DNA of 64,000 bases from positions 104,596,509 through 104,660,508 of the forward strand of contig OV884015.1 of the NCBI GenBank assembly GCA_930367205.1, read 5' to 3'. The position numbers and the translations under genes are program-made. Positions 44,303 through 55,443 of this stretch are shown piece by piece. Source of the DNA: Acanthosoma haemorrhoidale. Taxonomy: Eukaryota > Arthropoda > Insecta > Hemiptera > Acanthosomatidae. Below the pieces are notes generated by a model that saw only the letters and a program-made list of their open reading frames with translations, did no database searches and was not told the origin of the DNA. The first letter of the stretch is position 1. Each line of letters starts with the position of its first letter.

Positions 44303-44401
44303 TACGTAGGTGGTCTGAAAAGTTTCCGACCTCTACATGAAGATGATAATAAAATAAATAAAAGCTTTGTTAGGTCTGAAACTTTTCAGCCCACCCACGT
44401 A
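44303..44401. mobile_element. 99-bp MITE, mariner type
   Basis: Terminal inverted repeats of 30 bp (44303-44332 and 44372-44401) match at 27 of 30 positions, starting TACGTAGGTGGTCTGAAAAG. The 39-bp centre is AT-rich and non-coding. The outermost TA on each side may be the target duplication. It must rely on an outside transposase. Confidence 0.8.
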
Positions 44402-45344
44402 TTCGTGACTATGAACGTTCCACCCGAACGTAATCAAAATATTTGCAACCATGTTCCCAAAACCCTTATTCTTATGTGGTTGGGAAGTCCGGGCTATGTT
44501 CGTAACTCGAAACGGCTTCATATTCTTCCAAAATATGAACAGCTGTGAACCCTCCTTGGCTCGTCGTCATAAACAAACGTCTCCGCCAAAACCTTCAAAT
44601 GAATACAATAGATGAATTCATCTAGAACAGATTTACGAAATAACATCACTGTTCAAAATACGTCGAAGGAGCGATCAAATATAGCATCGGTATGTCCGCC
44701 ATCACATCCTGTTATAAACAACATTTTGTTGGACGTTAAGATCCATTTTTATTTAAATTGTTATTTACCCAAATAAATATAATTGTCATAATATTATAAT
44801 ATTAATTATGTGGTACCCGAACGTGCTTTTCATTCATTAAAAACAATGTCATTTAATATAAATTGTATGCTAGTCAGGAGTATAGAACACCACTGTTTAC
44901 ACTGTTATGTTTTTGTTATGTATCGGACTGTAAAATCGAGCTGGCCCTAAAGGTACATATACATATAAAACCATTCACATTTAGTATTAAACATCAAATG
45001 TAGGTGTTGGTTTTTCTTTTTTTTCCCCCAATCCCTTAAAAAAAAATGACTAAATTATTATTTACTATGTCCTGTACCATCCGTACATTCTATACAAGGT
45101 CAGAATTCGGTATAAAAGCGATGTTTTTCTTACTTGTGTACGTCTACTTAGGGTAGGAAGGTCTGTTGATCATACCGGGAGCTAACCGATCACTCGGAAT
45201 TGATCAGTCTCATATTGACTGTCCACCACTTAGCTCCTAAACAAGTGCCTAATATTACGAATTTTTAGGTCAACACAGGTCTAGGTGTTATAATGACACT
45301 CAATTTGTTGTGTTTATTTCCTCTCTAAATATCGTAAAAAAAAA
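44402..45344. other. no recognisable gene
   Basis: AT-rich spacer. Confidence 0.4.
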
Positions 45345-45353
45345 ATTTAATTA

Positions 45354-46643
45354 TTATTATTATTATTATTATTTGTTCCGGCATTTGTGCACCGCGGCCT
45401 CACTGAGACCTATTGTGCGCCGTCCATGTCCCTGTCCTATATATGTGACAGGCCCACGGCCTTTGCAAATCTGAGGATACTGAATGGATCGATCAGTTCA
45501 CATAGTTTGGGGTCTACAATGCGATCACTACCAAAGTGAAGGTATCGCCTTCTAGCTAAGTTATCACAGTCACATATTATATGACGTGCCGTTTCTCCCT
45601 CTTTCTTGCAGAATCTGCAGATTGGTGATCCCACTATCCCCAAATTAAAGAGGTGTTTATTTAACCGACAGTGACCTGTATAGAGTCCTGTCACACTTTT
45701 GAGTGTCCACCTGTCCATTGATAGAAGTGCTGAGCTTCTTCTCTTACAGGGTCCATTAAGAAACAGTTTCGAGTGTTCCTGTTTCTTAGTTTCTCTCCAA
45801 GAAAGTCTTGCCTTGTCCTCTAAAGCTAATTTTATACGCCTTTTAGCGTAGCTGAGGCTGATACCACATATGGGTTCAGGTGCAAGAGGTGTCTGTTCTG
45901 AGCCCACCCTTGCAAGGCCATCTGCCTTCTCATTGCCTGTGATGCCTGTGTGTCCTGGCACCCAGTCGATTCTAACCTTATTGGCTAGCGAGAGTGTGTT
46001 TAAGTTGTTTTTACACTCCTCAACCAAATAAGATCTGGTCGTATAGCTTCTCAGGGCGCCAATGGCTGCCTGGCTATCCGTGAAAATTGTGATCAGTCTG
46101 TTTCTTACACCCTCCCCAATTAAGGTTTGGGTACAGACATTGATCGCCATCACTTCGGCCTGAAAGACCGAGGTGTGTCTACCTAAAGGAATAGAAATCC
46201 CAGATTCTGGTTTATCTTTCCTCCATATGCCGGCCCCTGATCCGTTTTCTGTTAGTGAGCCGTCTGTGTAGCAATTAATCCCATTACACAGTTTATGTGG
46301 TTTGGTCTTTGTGTTTTCCGCACAGTACAAAACGTCTGTGTGTTTCTTAACTTGTAGGTCAGAGTGCATTGACAGCACCTCGTCCTCATCAATTCTTCTG
46401 AACAAGTTCCCATGCCCCATGCGAGTCATGACTTTGGATCTTGTTCCTGATTTCGCAAGTCTGTAAGCCACGTTCAAGGCTTGCGCTTCTACTTCTATGT
46501 GCAGTGGATTCAAGTTCAATAAGACTTCCATTGCAGCAGTAGGAGTTGTACTCATGGCACCAGTGATCATGAGACATGAAAGCCTCTGTAATTTGCCAAG
46601 CAAAGTTTTATTTTTACTAATACTACCTCTGTGCCACCACACC
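45354..46643 (-). mobile_element. 5'-truncated I-like LINE with (TAA)n tail
   Basis: In minus it ends in eight TAA-type repeats (plus-strand ATT repeat at about 45351-45373), the kind of tail typical of I elements. ATTTAATTA occurs at 45345-45353 and 46644-46652 and is the probable target duplication. Only the last third of ORF2 and a short 3'-UTR are present. Confidence 0.8.
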
Positions 46644-46645
46644 AT
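45437..46645 (-). CDS. LINE ORF2 C-terminal part: RNase H and zinc finger (402 aa)
   Basis: Open without a stop. Residues 1-110 are the RT thumb/connection (GKLQRLSCLMITGAMSTTPT). RNase H I follows with D128 (YTDGS), E164 (FQAEV), D190 (FTDSQAAI), H232 (PGHTG) and D242 (NEKADGLA), a complete active site. A CX2CX8HX4C zinc finger (C343, C346, H355, C360) lies near the C-terminus. RNase H after RT is seen in I, R1 and related LINE clades. The ATG (46643-46645 in minus) spans the insertion junction, so it is not a native start. The frame is well preserved, so the insertion is recent, but it lacks the polymerase and cannot move alone. Confidence 0.85.
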   Translation of the reverse strand: MVWWHRGSISKNKTLLGKLQRLSCLMITGAMSTTPTAAMEVLLNLNPLHIEVEAQALNVAYRLAKSGTRSKVMTRMGHGNLFRRIDEDEVLSMHSDLQVKKHTDVLYCAENTKTKPHKLCNGINCYTDGSLTENGSGAGIWRKDKPESGISIPLGRHTSVFQAEVMAINVCTQTLIGEGVRNRLITIFTDSQAAIGALRSYTTRSYLVEECKNNLNTLSLANKVRIDWVPGHTGITGNEKADGLARVGSEQTPLAPEPICGISLSYAKRRIKLALEDKARLSWRETKKQEHSKLFLNGPCKRRSSALLSMDRWTLKSVTGLYTGHCRLNKHLFNLGIVGSPICRFCKKEGETARHIICDCDNLARRRYLHFGSDRIVDPKLCELIDPFSILRFAKAVGLSHI

Positions 46646-46652
46646 TTAATTA

Positions 46653-47589
46653 ATAGGTTAAATTCGATTATAGACTATTTACAATTGGAAACCATAGAAC
46701 CGATAAACGATGGTATAGGACTGTGATATAAAATTAAACGATGGAACACTAAAACGATTATGCGCTGTGAAATTATTTGATTTACCTCAGTGTTGTTCTA
46801 TATGTTAATCTTCTACAATAATATTATTGGCCGGAAAGGAAGTTTTATAAAGCAAGGAGTTGAGTATTAAAGGAGGATACTCGAACCCCTAATATCACAG
46901 AAGTCACAACTTGCGATGAGCGGTAGCATGGCTTGAGGTCGTATTAGCTCTGACTAACTCCCAAATTAGGGATGGGGCCTAACTTAGAGATGGTTCTTCA
47001 AGCCACGTATTTTAAGTTCTGTAGGTCTGTAACATATGCGCTCTCCCTGCTACACTAAGGTATAATAAAAATATATATTTTCACGGTTGTGGTGTAAAAA
47101 AAGTGGTATTTCAGGTTTTGTACATTGAATATTTTTTCATTCTTAAATCTATTCATTATGAGCCGAAAGAAAATAATATTGACAAAAAAGCGACTCGAAA
47201 CTACGTTGGGAATATTATTCATATACATTTTTCAAAGATTAATTTAATATTAACCGAATTTGTGAGCTATAAATGAAAAACTGTAAACCAAACAACCCTT
47301 GTATAGTTTAGTGCAACCTCTGCATAAACTGTTTGTAGAGTCTCTATAAAGCGAGTGTTGGTATTCTCTATTGGCTTGTTGTAAAGTTTGTAATGGTGAG
47401 CTGGAAAATGCATTGCTCAAGTATTGCATGTAAGGCTTCTACACATTACATAGTTATGTCAGTTTCATTTTCAACTGTCTGATTCATCAATATATTTATA
47501 GCTAATTTACAAGGAGGTTTTCATTCCTCTTTGAATTATGTGTTTGTTATGCATTTTTTTAGACATGCATTTATGCTTTTTTACAATTT
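46653..47589. other. no recognisable gene
   Basis: On the minus strand, CCTTAGTGTAGCAGGGAGAG (near 47060) and GGGGTTCGAGTATCC (near 46895) resemble tRNA A and B boxes but are about 150 bases apart. I see no gene. Confidence 0.35.
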
Positions 47590-47868
47590 ACAATTTCTCC
47601 TCTTACTGCAATGCGCTGATGCATTCGAAGGAGGGTAGGATTACAATAACAGAATCATTTTGGAGTTAAAATTAACAATGCAATATTTTAAAGGACTAGG
47701 TGATGGGGCTCACCTTCGGTTTACAATTGGGGAACTAAAAACTAAACCTAAGACTAAAGCGTTAATGCCATCGATGGGGGAACGCAGCGGGGGTTATAGT
47801 GTTAAACACCGGGTTTGTCAAGTATTGTAGGGAGTCGAAAAATTTGATATGTCTACGTTGAATGAACA
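47590..47868 (-). mobile_element. LINE-B2 3' fragment
   Basis: Carries the GCGCTGATGCATTCGAAGG element, stem-loop 47698-47715 and a short RT tail (PRSPIDGIN frame, CCATCGATGG). It is truncated at about 47866. Confidence 0.75.
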
Positions 47869-47877
47869 CTCCAACGA

Positions 47878-48147
47878 TTTTTTTTTTCTTCTTTCATAGC
47901 CCCTTTAAATTTACAGATAATTATAGATCCTCAGGCGAATCTATTTACAAATTATTTTTGTATTTCCTGTAGCATCGCTACATTATATACAGGTTTTGTT
48001 ATTTTATAAAAATTATATAATGGAATAAACAAGTATAATGATAGGCATTATACGTGACTGGACTGAACTGACTAATAAAGGTGATGGGGCTCACCTTTTT
48101 GATGAACCTTAAAACTAACTTACATACTAATTCTTAACCTGATTGCT
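47878..48147 (-). mobile_element. LINE-B1 3'-UTR insertion with 9-bp duplication
   Basis: CTCCAACGA flanks it at 47869-47877 and 48148-48156. It starts with a T run (its A tail in minus), contains the stem-loop 48077-48098 and is cut off before the coding region. Confidence 0.85.
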
Positions 48148-48198
48148 CTCCAACGAAACTATTTATTAGTAATTAATAATAACTAAAGGAAAATTTTT

Positions 48199-48273
48199 AC
48201 CGAGAGTGGGACTCGATCCTGTGACCTCCCTGGTACCTATAGTCGGGCGCTATACCAACGAAGCTATCCTGTC
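48199..48273 (-). repeat. tRNA-derived sequence (75 bp)
   Basis: In minus it reads like a tRNA body: A box TAGCTTCGTTGGTATAGCGC, a central ACTATAG, B box GGATCGAGTCC. The 5' and 3' acceptor strands (GACAGGA, TCTCGGT) do not pair, so I call it a tRNA-derived SINE or pseudogene. Confidence 0.5.
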
Positions 48274-49396
48274 TAGTGTTTTTTTTGTTTTTTCTTCCTT
48301 TCTTAACCCCTTGGGTAGTTATTTTTTTAAATTAATTATTGAATTGATTTCAACGTGGATTTCTCCTTGTACTGCACAACATCCATTTTAAGAAGTTATT
48401 GTCTTAAAAACTAGAGTTGTCTAAATGTCTAGAGTGGTGTACGACCTTCCCGTATCTGACCGACTAGGTATGGCAAGGTCCCAGTAATATTTTCTTTGGA
48501 TGCTTATTATTAATAATTCACAACAACAAAAATTCCTCGTTTTTATCTTATATCTTGACGATTTAGGCTGTAGACCAAAACACAAATAAAGATTTTCGTG
48601 CTAAATTTCTGAAACGTTCTCTTGGCTGTGGTTTGTCATTAAAAGATATCGTGATCTCAGCCGTGCCCCGTTTTTACTCGCTGTTTTGTAGCATTTATAA
48701 AAGGCAGACAATTGGAAGGTGTTATAATCGGTACCGGAAAGAGGCGAGATGAGATTGGTGAGTCGGCACAGAGATGTACCATAGGTGGATGTTGGGTGGA
48801 GGAGAGAGAACCACCTGCGAGGCTCAGATGGAGGGGAAGAAAGAATAAGCGAGAAGACAAGCAGAAAATAAAGGAAGCAAAGAAGATAACTGGTAAAAAA
48901 GCCAAAAGTGAAATGTTCAGAAAGCACTTGTTGGTTCTGCATAATTGCCTGTTAAGACTTCATCTGCTAGGATTGGCCACGCTGCTGTGAGGACTCGAGC
49001 TATATCTTCCCGATTCGAGACACGTCGGATCCTAAGTACTGACTCTGGAGATGTGAATGCTTGCTTGCCCGTGCGTGAGACGATCGATCGCACGACCAGT
49101 GGATTGCCTTCCTCGCCATATTTATTGCGCTATCATAATCTCTTATTTCTTTTTTATTTTTTAATCTTTTATTCCGGAATCCATTATAACTTGCTGGGTT
49201 CATTTCATTTATTTGCATTTATGTAGATTACTCTGTCCGGATGAGGCGACGGCTGGAGGTATTCCAGTACTTCACATAAAAGACTTATCGCACAAGAAGC
49301 AGCAGAGAATACTTCTCGTATCTTATTGAACCTGAACGGGATCAATATAAGAAATAAGAATTGTAAAGGTACATACGAATAATTTAGTCGAAGATA
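48274..49396. other. no recognisable gene; GC-richer patch 48650-49130
   Basis: Overlapping open frames on both strands (48601-48990) follow the purine/pyrimidine bias of the patch and show no domain. Confidence 0.35.
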
Positions 49397-49399
49397 AAT

Positions 49400-49450
49400 A
49401 CACTGACCGGGACTTGAACCCGGCCATCTACCAACTGAGACAGACGTGCA
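49400..49450 (-). repeat. tRNA-derived sequence lacking the anticodon arm
   Basis: In minus, CTCAGTTGGTAGA (A box) is joined within a few bases to GCCGGGTTCAAGTCCCGG (T arm with a perfect 5-bp stem). The anticodon arm between them is deleted. Confidence 0.55.
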
Positions 49451-49527
49451 GAGGTGTGTATGGTTTAGTAAAATGATGATATCGAGTAGTATCTGTAAAA
49501 AAAAATCAAATAAATTTTAAAATATTG

Positions 49528-49850
49528 ATAAATGCGTGACAGTGGGAGTCCTGGCAATGCCCAGCTTCTCCAATCAGGTCCTGAGCGTATGTGGCTCTCG
49601 CGTTCTTGGTCAGCCTCCACTGGCTCGTATCCGGTGACACAGCTGACGGAGGAGCGTGGGGGATATCGGAAGACTCCGCTTCCTCCTTCGACGCGAGGAA
49701 GGTGACAACCATCTGGATATGGGAGGTCTCTGGGCTGTTTGTAAACACTGTATGAATGATTGTAAAAATGGCATGAATGAGAACATTTAACACAATTACT
49801 TATTGCCTAATAAGGCAGATTGTAATTTTATCAGAATAAAGTTGTTTTTA
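49528..49850 (+). mobile_element. LINE-A 3'-UTR fragment, plus orientation
   Basis: Starts GCGTGACAGTGGGAGTCC and ends with TTATTGCCTAATAAGGCAG and TTGTAATTTTATCA. No coding part. Confidence 0.75.
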
Positions 49851-50334
49851 AGTTTAAAATATTTTGAAAAAAAGCCGATAATTTGACACCATGTAGATTA
49901 CAAGTTCATTTTAGGTCAATATTACAGCTACTTTTAACTTTTTAGGGAGTCAGCAATTTAAAACCGCCAATTGACTGTCGGTTCAATTATGTACATTACT
50001 ACTGCGAGTCCCATGACAGCGCAATTTAACCAACTCCATAAAACGAGATAAAATATTAATTAACTTATCTTCTAAAATATTGATTATAGTTTATAATTCA
50101 AGATATTTTCGTGCTAATTAAAAATATCCAATTTGAAAGTTCAATATACATTTACGAAAGTAATTAAATTCATATTTGCAACTTTAACAGAATAATTTAG
50201 GATGCTAAATAGGAAACTTTTCAGCTAATTAACTTTTAATGATATTTTACCCCAAAGTTTAAATTTAATTTTAGAGAATTCAGTAATACTCCGTATGCGC
50301 AGGTCTTTATGGTTTTATCTTTCTTTTTTTTTTT

Positions 50335-50460
50335 ATTTAAACAAGCCTTATTGGCAAATTAGTAATTGTGGTAAATGATCTCATTCATCGCTTATTAACA
50401 GCTCAGCATTTACTCACCCATGTATTTACAAATACTCCATTAACTAAATCTAAAGTAAAA
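50335..50460 (-). mobile_element. degenerate LINE-A 3' end
   Basis: AAGCCTTATTGGCAAATTAG, then GTGGTAAATGATCTCATTCA and CATGTATTTACAAATA follow the order of the family's last 120 bases, with many changes. Confidence 0.5.
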
Positions 50461-50889
50461 CAATAGCTTTAAACCGCCGCGACGTTGGGAAGGTGCGGAA
50501 ATAACTTGCCGAAGCAGTATGCTCCGGAAGGAAGGAAAACGCAACTAAATCAAGAAGGCACCTTCCTAACCCCCCCCCCCCACCCTCCACACCCTCTCTC
50601 TCTCTTTCTCTCTCTCTCTCGATAACTGTGAAATATTTTCCTGCCGTCAAACATCTGTTATTGCTTCTGGCCGGTGTGAAAAGTTGTCTTCTACGCTCCC
50701 TCGTGAAGTTGTCCGCAGTTTGTCAACCATCATTAAAACTGAATATCACTTGTGTACTTAAAACTATATTTGCACCCTTTACTCCCGGAGATGAGATTTA
50801 TGCTACTAACTTCCACAACTCCCTGAGTTATGGAGTTATTTTGGTTCACAATATGATTTATTGTAATTTAGTAGTGTTATTTACAAACA

Positions 50890-50934
<45 letters not shown>

Positions 50935-51666
50935 CCACAATTACGTCTACGTCATCTATCTGGTAGATATTGCATGCATGACAATTACAAAAGACATTTA
51001 ATTTTTTTTTTTATTTAAATAATATAAATGACATTGCAGTAAATTGTAGGGGTGTGGAAGAAAAAAGAGGGGGGGGAGGAATAACGGTATCAAATGTTAC
51101 AATTTGATTCAATTTAGTCTACGAGATCAAAAAATACTTTCAACACTTTCGCAATAGGGGTCATCTTTAAATATTATCGTCTGATCTGTACCGTTACCAC
51201 AAAGGACTCCTGTTAGTTTTACCAGTCAGTTTGCAACCTGTGCAAATATCTTCCGAGTCCCGTTATTTGTTGAGTAAATTTGTAATTTGTATTTGCCTAC
51301 TGAAGTACTAATTAATGTCGGCCACTCCGAGATTCTGCCCACTGCTGGTTATATTGTTAATAAAGTCACAACCATTAAGAACAAAGTAATAAAGGTTTGC
51401 TATTTATTAATAAACTTGAGTACATAGATTTTTATTTTTAGTCTAGGTTATAGTGTTTCGTTATTATTTTTTTTATGTGAGACTTAAGTTCTCTCAGGGG
51501 TCCGACCGACTTTTCCAGTGAATAGAGTTCTCCTCTTTGACCTAGAAACTTGAAATTTAAACTGGATGTTGCATTTAATGACTCGACATGGGTATCGTTT
51601 CCAATCCCATATAAAATAATTATAAATCATTGTTCATATTTACAAATGTTTCTATCATATCTAGCT
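50461..51666. other. non-coding; simple-sequence tracts
   Basis: A C run at 50570-50581 and a CT-rich microsatellite at 50592-50620 are followed by a 39-base T run at 50892-50930. No gene supported. Confidence 0.45.
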
Positions 51667-51848
51667 CAGCCACCAGTGGACTCTCACCACTGTACCATAA
51701 CAATCAACCTCCACCGAGGATTCCCACACTCCTTACTCCTCTCACACCACTTTCAAGCAGCTCCTCCTAGTACAAGGATCCGATCACCCTAAATATTTTA
51801 TATTTCTCCCTCATCCTAAAATTCTAACTAAAGAGCTTAGGGGGGGGG
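51667..51848 (+). mobile_element. LINE-C-type 3'-UTR insertion with poly-G end
   Basis: TCATATCTAGCTC is present at both sides (51654-51666 and 51849-51861). The insert matches the LINE-C 3'-UTR (CCAGTGGACTCTCACCACTG, CAAGGATCCGATCACCC). It ends in nine G residues where the family normally has poly-A. Confidence 0.75.
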
Positions 51849-51861
51849 TCATATCTAGCTC

Positions 51862-52525
51862 TTGAGCATCTCATCACAAGCCCGGCTATATCCCTGAGGC
51901 TGAAACTGCTCATATATCAGAGTGTCATGAGGCCAGCACTGCTGTTTGGAACTCCGCTTTTCCGTTTTCTACACACCAGCACCATAAGTAGACTCCAGAG
52001 CTTCCAGAACAACGGAGCTTCCTGCGCACGGCACTATGGCATACCTATTTTCGTGAAATGAAGGCTCCTGACATCCACGAAAAGTTCGTGGTCCCCACCA
52101 TCAACGAAGCCACACATCAAATTCTTCGACTAGATGAAACATTGCCGAAACCCCCTATTCCAAGGCCTGATACCCCCACCGCTACCGGCAAGATGGCAAC
52201 TCTCTAGATCTGGAAAGCAGATCAAATGATGGACATTACGGCCCTTGGCCAAGCAACAGCAAGCCTCTGACGGGTACCCATCACTGCTATCCAACTGCTT
52301 GCACTACATGCCTAGAGAGACTCTAGGCTCAGCCTTCAGTGGACTCTCACCACTGCACCGCAACATTTCCACCTCTACCGAGGCTTCCCACACTCCATAA
52401 TTCCCTCACTCCACCTTCAAACAGGTACTCCTAGTAAAAGGATCCGCTCACCCCAAATAAATTCCTTTATTTTTCCCTTATCCATAATCTTAAAGATTTG
52501 AGAGCTAAGGAAAAAAAAAAAAATC
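51862..52525 (+). mobile_element. LINE-C copy 2, frames broken
   Basis: About as long as the 27.1-kb copy and collinear with it from GAGCATCTCATCACAAGCCC to GAGAGCTAAGG plus 13 A. The RT tail is disrupted by small indels (AACGGAGCTTCCTGC; GAAGCCACACATC, where the RRRH codons are lost). Confidence 0.8.
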
Positions 52526-52529
52526 ATAT

Positions 52530-53105
52530 TTTTGATTTGACTCGTTACAGCACCTCACAAACCCAGAGTTTAACACTATGACCCTACCACCCTTCCCGCA
52601 TTGATGGCAACAGACTGTCAGGGAAAAATTAGGTTAAGAATTATTATGTAAGTTAGTTTTAAGTTTGATCAAAAAATGTGAACCCCATCACCTATATTAG
52701 AGTCAGTTCAGTCACCTATAATGAATATCATTATACTTGTTTATCACCCTCGGTAGACTCTCACTACCTTCCCGAATCCACCCGCCTCCTTCAGGCATTC
52801 CACACCCTATATCCTTCTCATACACCCTTCAAATGGGGGACTCCCCTTAGTGAAAGGCACTCATTAGCCCAAAATAATTTTCCTTTATTTTTCCCACATC
52901 CTATTTTATAGGTTTGAGAGCTAAGGGGGAAAAAAAAAAAAATATATATATACTTGTTTATTCATTATATAATTTTTATAAAATAACAAAACCTGTATGT
53001 AATGACGCCACAGGAAATACAAAAATAATTTGTAAATAGATTCGCCTGAGGATCTATAATTGTATAGAATTATCTGTAAATTCAAAGGGGACGTTGGGGA
53101 AGAAA
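52530..53105 (+). mobile_element. LINE-B1 copy, split by a LINE-C-type insertion
   Basis: 52530-52744 has the RT tail and a damaged stem-loop (GTGAACCCCATCACC). Collinear sequence resumes at 52949 and reaches GATTCGCCTGAGGATCTATA. The two parts join exactly at the 13-bp duplication described for the inserted copy. Confidence 0.8.
52745..52948 (+). mobile_element. LINE-C-type 3' end nested in LINE-B1
   Basis: Flanked by TATACTTGTTTAT at 52732-52744 and 52949-52961. The insert is only the last ~200 bases of the family, ending GAGAGCTAAGGGGG plus poly-A: a strongly 5'-truncated target-primed insertion. Confidence 0.85.
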
Positions 53106-54305
53106 AAACATATTTTTGAAATGTTGATTTTAAAAATATGGTTGCAATATTTGTTAATTATTTAATTAATAAAAAAAAAACGTCTTTTCTATTTTTGTTC
53201 GACCTGGAGGTTATCGATTGAAAATTCTTTATCGATGCCTTAACGATGCAGATTACCGTTCTCTACAACTGCAATAAATATAAATCAAAAGTTTAAAACA
53301 ACTTTGGTATTGCATTTTAATAGTGTGAGAGATAACCACCGTTTGTGATTCCATTAGTGTACTTGTTTGAGATGGCCTGCCCGATAGGAAGTGGCCAGGA
53401 GCATTTGTAACAGCTGTTAATCGTTATTAACCACTCTTGTGAAATGTTTATACATTTGCTCTGTTCTGTATAATTATATCCTTCGATAAGTATACCTTTC
53501 AAGCTGATATTTATGGCCGAGTAATTGAAGATTTAATCTTAACATGTATCAATTCATGTTTCTCGCTTTAGTTTTCTATGTTACATACTATGTAATTTCT
53601 CGTATGTTATTTATTTATACGGCATGCTTTCAGCCCCTCTTCTGGTTCGAGGCTGCATCAAAACATTCTCCATCTACTTCGTATGGCGTTTTCAAAGGTT
53701 TCTATCTCGTTCGGCCTTCTACCTTGCGTTTTCCATCCGTTTCCTGGCATTATTCCTATAATCACGTCTATTGACACTAATAGTGAAGCCTTTTCCCTTC
53801 CCTGGTCCAATAAAAGTTATATTAAATATTACTTAATGAATAGCAAATATTAATTGATGCGTTTACAAGACAGAAATCAGCCTTATGGTTTTTGGAAACT
53901 TCACCAGTTTCTCAATTTCGTCCACAACACGTGATAATTGAATGTGTTTATAGTTTCCGAACATTGGATAACAGGTTAACATTGACCATGGACTGAGTCG
54001 ATCTCTCACAAAAGTCCTGTATCCCCCTGTTTATCAAGAATGATACCTTGCATACCAATATAATCTCGTGTCACTTTTAAAACTGGCCGTTAGACAGAAC
54101 TAGAACTATTAAATTCGCTAGTTTTTGAATTTCTGTTAATTCTGTAAATTTAAGTTTAATCTTAATTCTATTTTTCAAATTTCTCAATGCCAGTAGGACA
54201 GTAGGAGTTTTAGACCATGTCTGGGCTGTTTCAGTCCTATTTCTCCTTTGTTACAGGCTGCTTGTTCTGATTCTGCAATGAGCCTAGTTTGCGTTAAGAA
54301 TTATT
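53106..54305. other. no recognisable gene
   Basis: AT-rich spacer; short open frames without motifs. Confidence 0.4.
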
Positions 54306-54310
54306 GAGGT

Positions 54311-55183
54311 AGGAAAGAAAGTCATTTCTGTTCTTTGGTGTGAATTTTTTCTCTACAAAAAATGAACTTTAATCAGTCAAATATCTTCCATTCTGTTCGA
54401 TGACCTTTTGCCGTCTTTCTGGTAACTTTATGATCCCTTCTCGAGAGAACTTCTGGTCCTTATCAGCAAAAAAATCATCCAAGTGCGGTTTGAGGTCATC
54501 GTTATTACTTTTTACATTTTTTCCATTTAAGAAGTTTTGTAAACATCGACATAAATGATAATCCGATGGTGCAAGGTCTGTATGGGGGATGCGATATCAC
54601 TTCCCAACCAAGCTCCAATAGTTTCGTACGTGTTGCTAAAGATGTGTGAGGCCTCGCATTATCGAGGTGGAACCCAAATATCGAGCTTCTTAACAAGTCC
54701 AAGACGTCTTATATGATTTTCAATTGTTGTGTGTGATACATATAACTGTTTTGCAATCTCTGACACAGTTATATGACGATTCGATTCGATTCAATTATAG
54801 CTTTCGTTTTGCCATCATCAACTTGAGTTGGTTGACCAGAACGTTGGTCATCTTACAGTGAAAAATCTCCAGAATGAAATTTTTTAAACCAATTCTGACC
54901 CGTGCGTTCTGTTAAACAATCAACACCACAAACTTCACATATCTCTTTGTGAACCTCGGCCGCTTTCTTGCCTTTATGGAAATAAAAAAGTAAAATGTGT
55001 CGAAAATGTTTATTTTTGCAATCCATGTTAAAACTTACTGACAGTTGTAAATAAAATTACGTTTTATAGCAACCTAAAGGTATCGACTACCAAATCTCAA
55101 TAGAAAAAAATTCTAACATTGACAAAAGAATAACGAAACATCCATAACGCTATCTACTCGTGCAAACCGAAATCACTTTCCTA
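54311..55183 (-). mobile_element. mariner element with imperfect terminal repeats
   Basis: Left TAGGAAAGAAAGTCATTTCT and, in minus, right TTAGGAAAGTGATTTCGG are imperfect inverted repeats separated by ~0.87 kb. The size is below a full mariner (~1.3 kb), in line with the internal deletion in the transposase. Confidence 0.65.
54369..55026 (-). pseudogene. mariner transposase with central deletion
   Basis: Start ATG 55026-55024. The HTH half is readable (HFRHILLFYFHKGKKAAEVH, LTERTGQNWFKKFHSGDF, then a stop, SGQPTQVDD, HTTIENHIRRLGL). At about 54690 the sequence jumps to FHLDNARPHTS, the second catalytic motif, in another frame. HPPYRP and, after a frameshift, a PERRQKVIEQNGRY C-terminus follow, ending at TAA 54371-54369. 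The first catalytic Asp region is gone. Confidence 0.8.
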
Positions 55184-55443
55184 ATCACTCTTCCAACAAA
55201 TATGGGACCCTAAAGATTTGACGATTTTGTTGATCTTATCCTTTCATTCCTAATGTTGCCTCTCTTTGCATTACCGAGGATTGTTGGTCAAAATCATTCC
55301 AAAGGTTTCCCCCAGACATTACAACATTACTGGCTTATTGTACAAGTGGAACAGACTAACCTGATTAGTCTTTAAAATTTAAATAATTAATTAATAATAA
55401 TTGGTTTTTAAATCCATTTTTCATTTTTTTTCAATTTTTTTAG
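55184..55443. other. T-rich sequence leading to an acceptor
   Basis: The last ~40 bases (TTTTTCATTTTTTTTCAATT, TTTTTTAG) form a polypyrimidine tract plus AG at 55442-55443. Confidence 0.45.

Noticed and set aside
48601..48990. Opposing frames of 92-113 codons
   Set aside because: They mirror each other in a composition-biased patch and have no motif.
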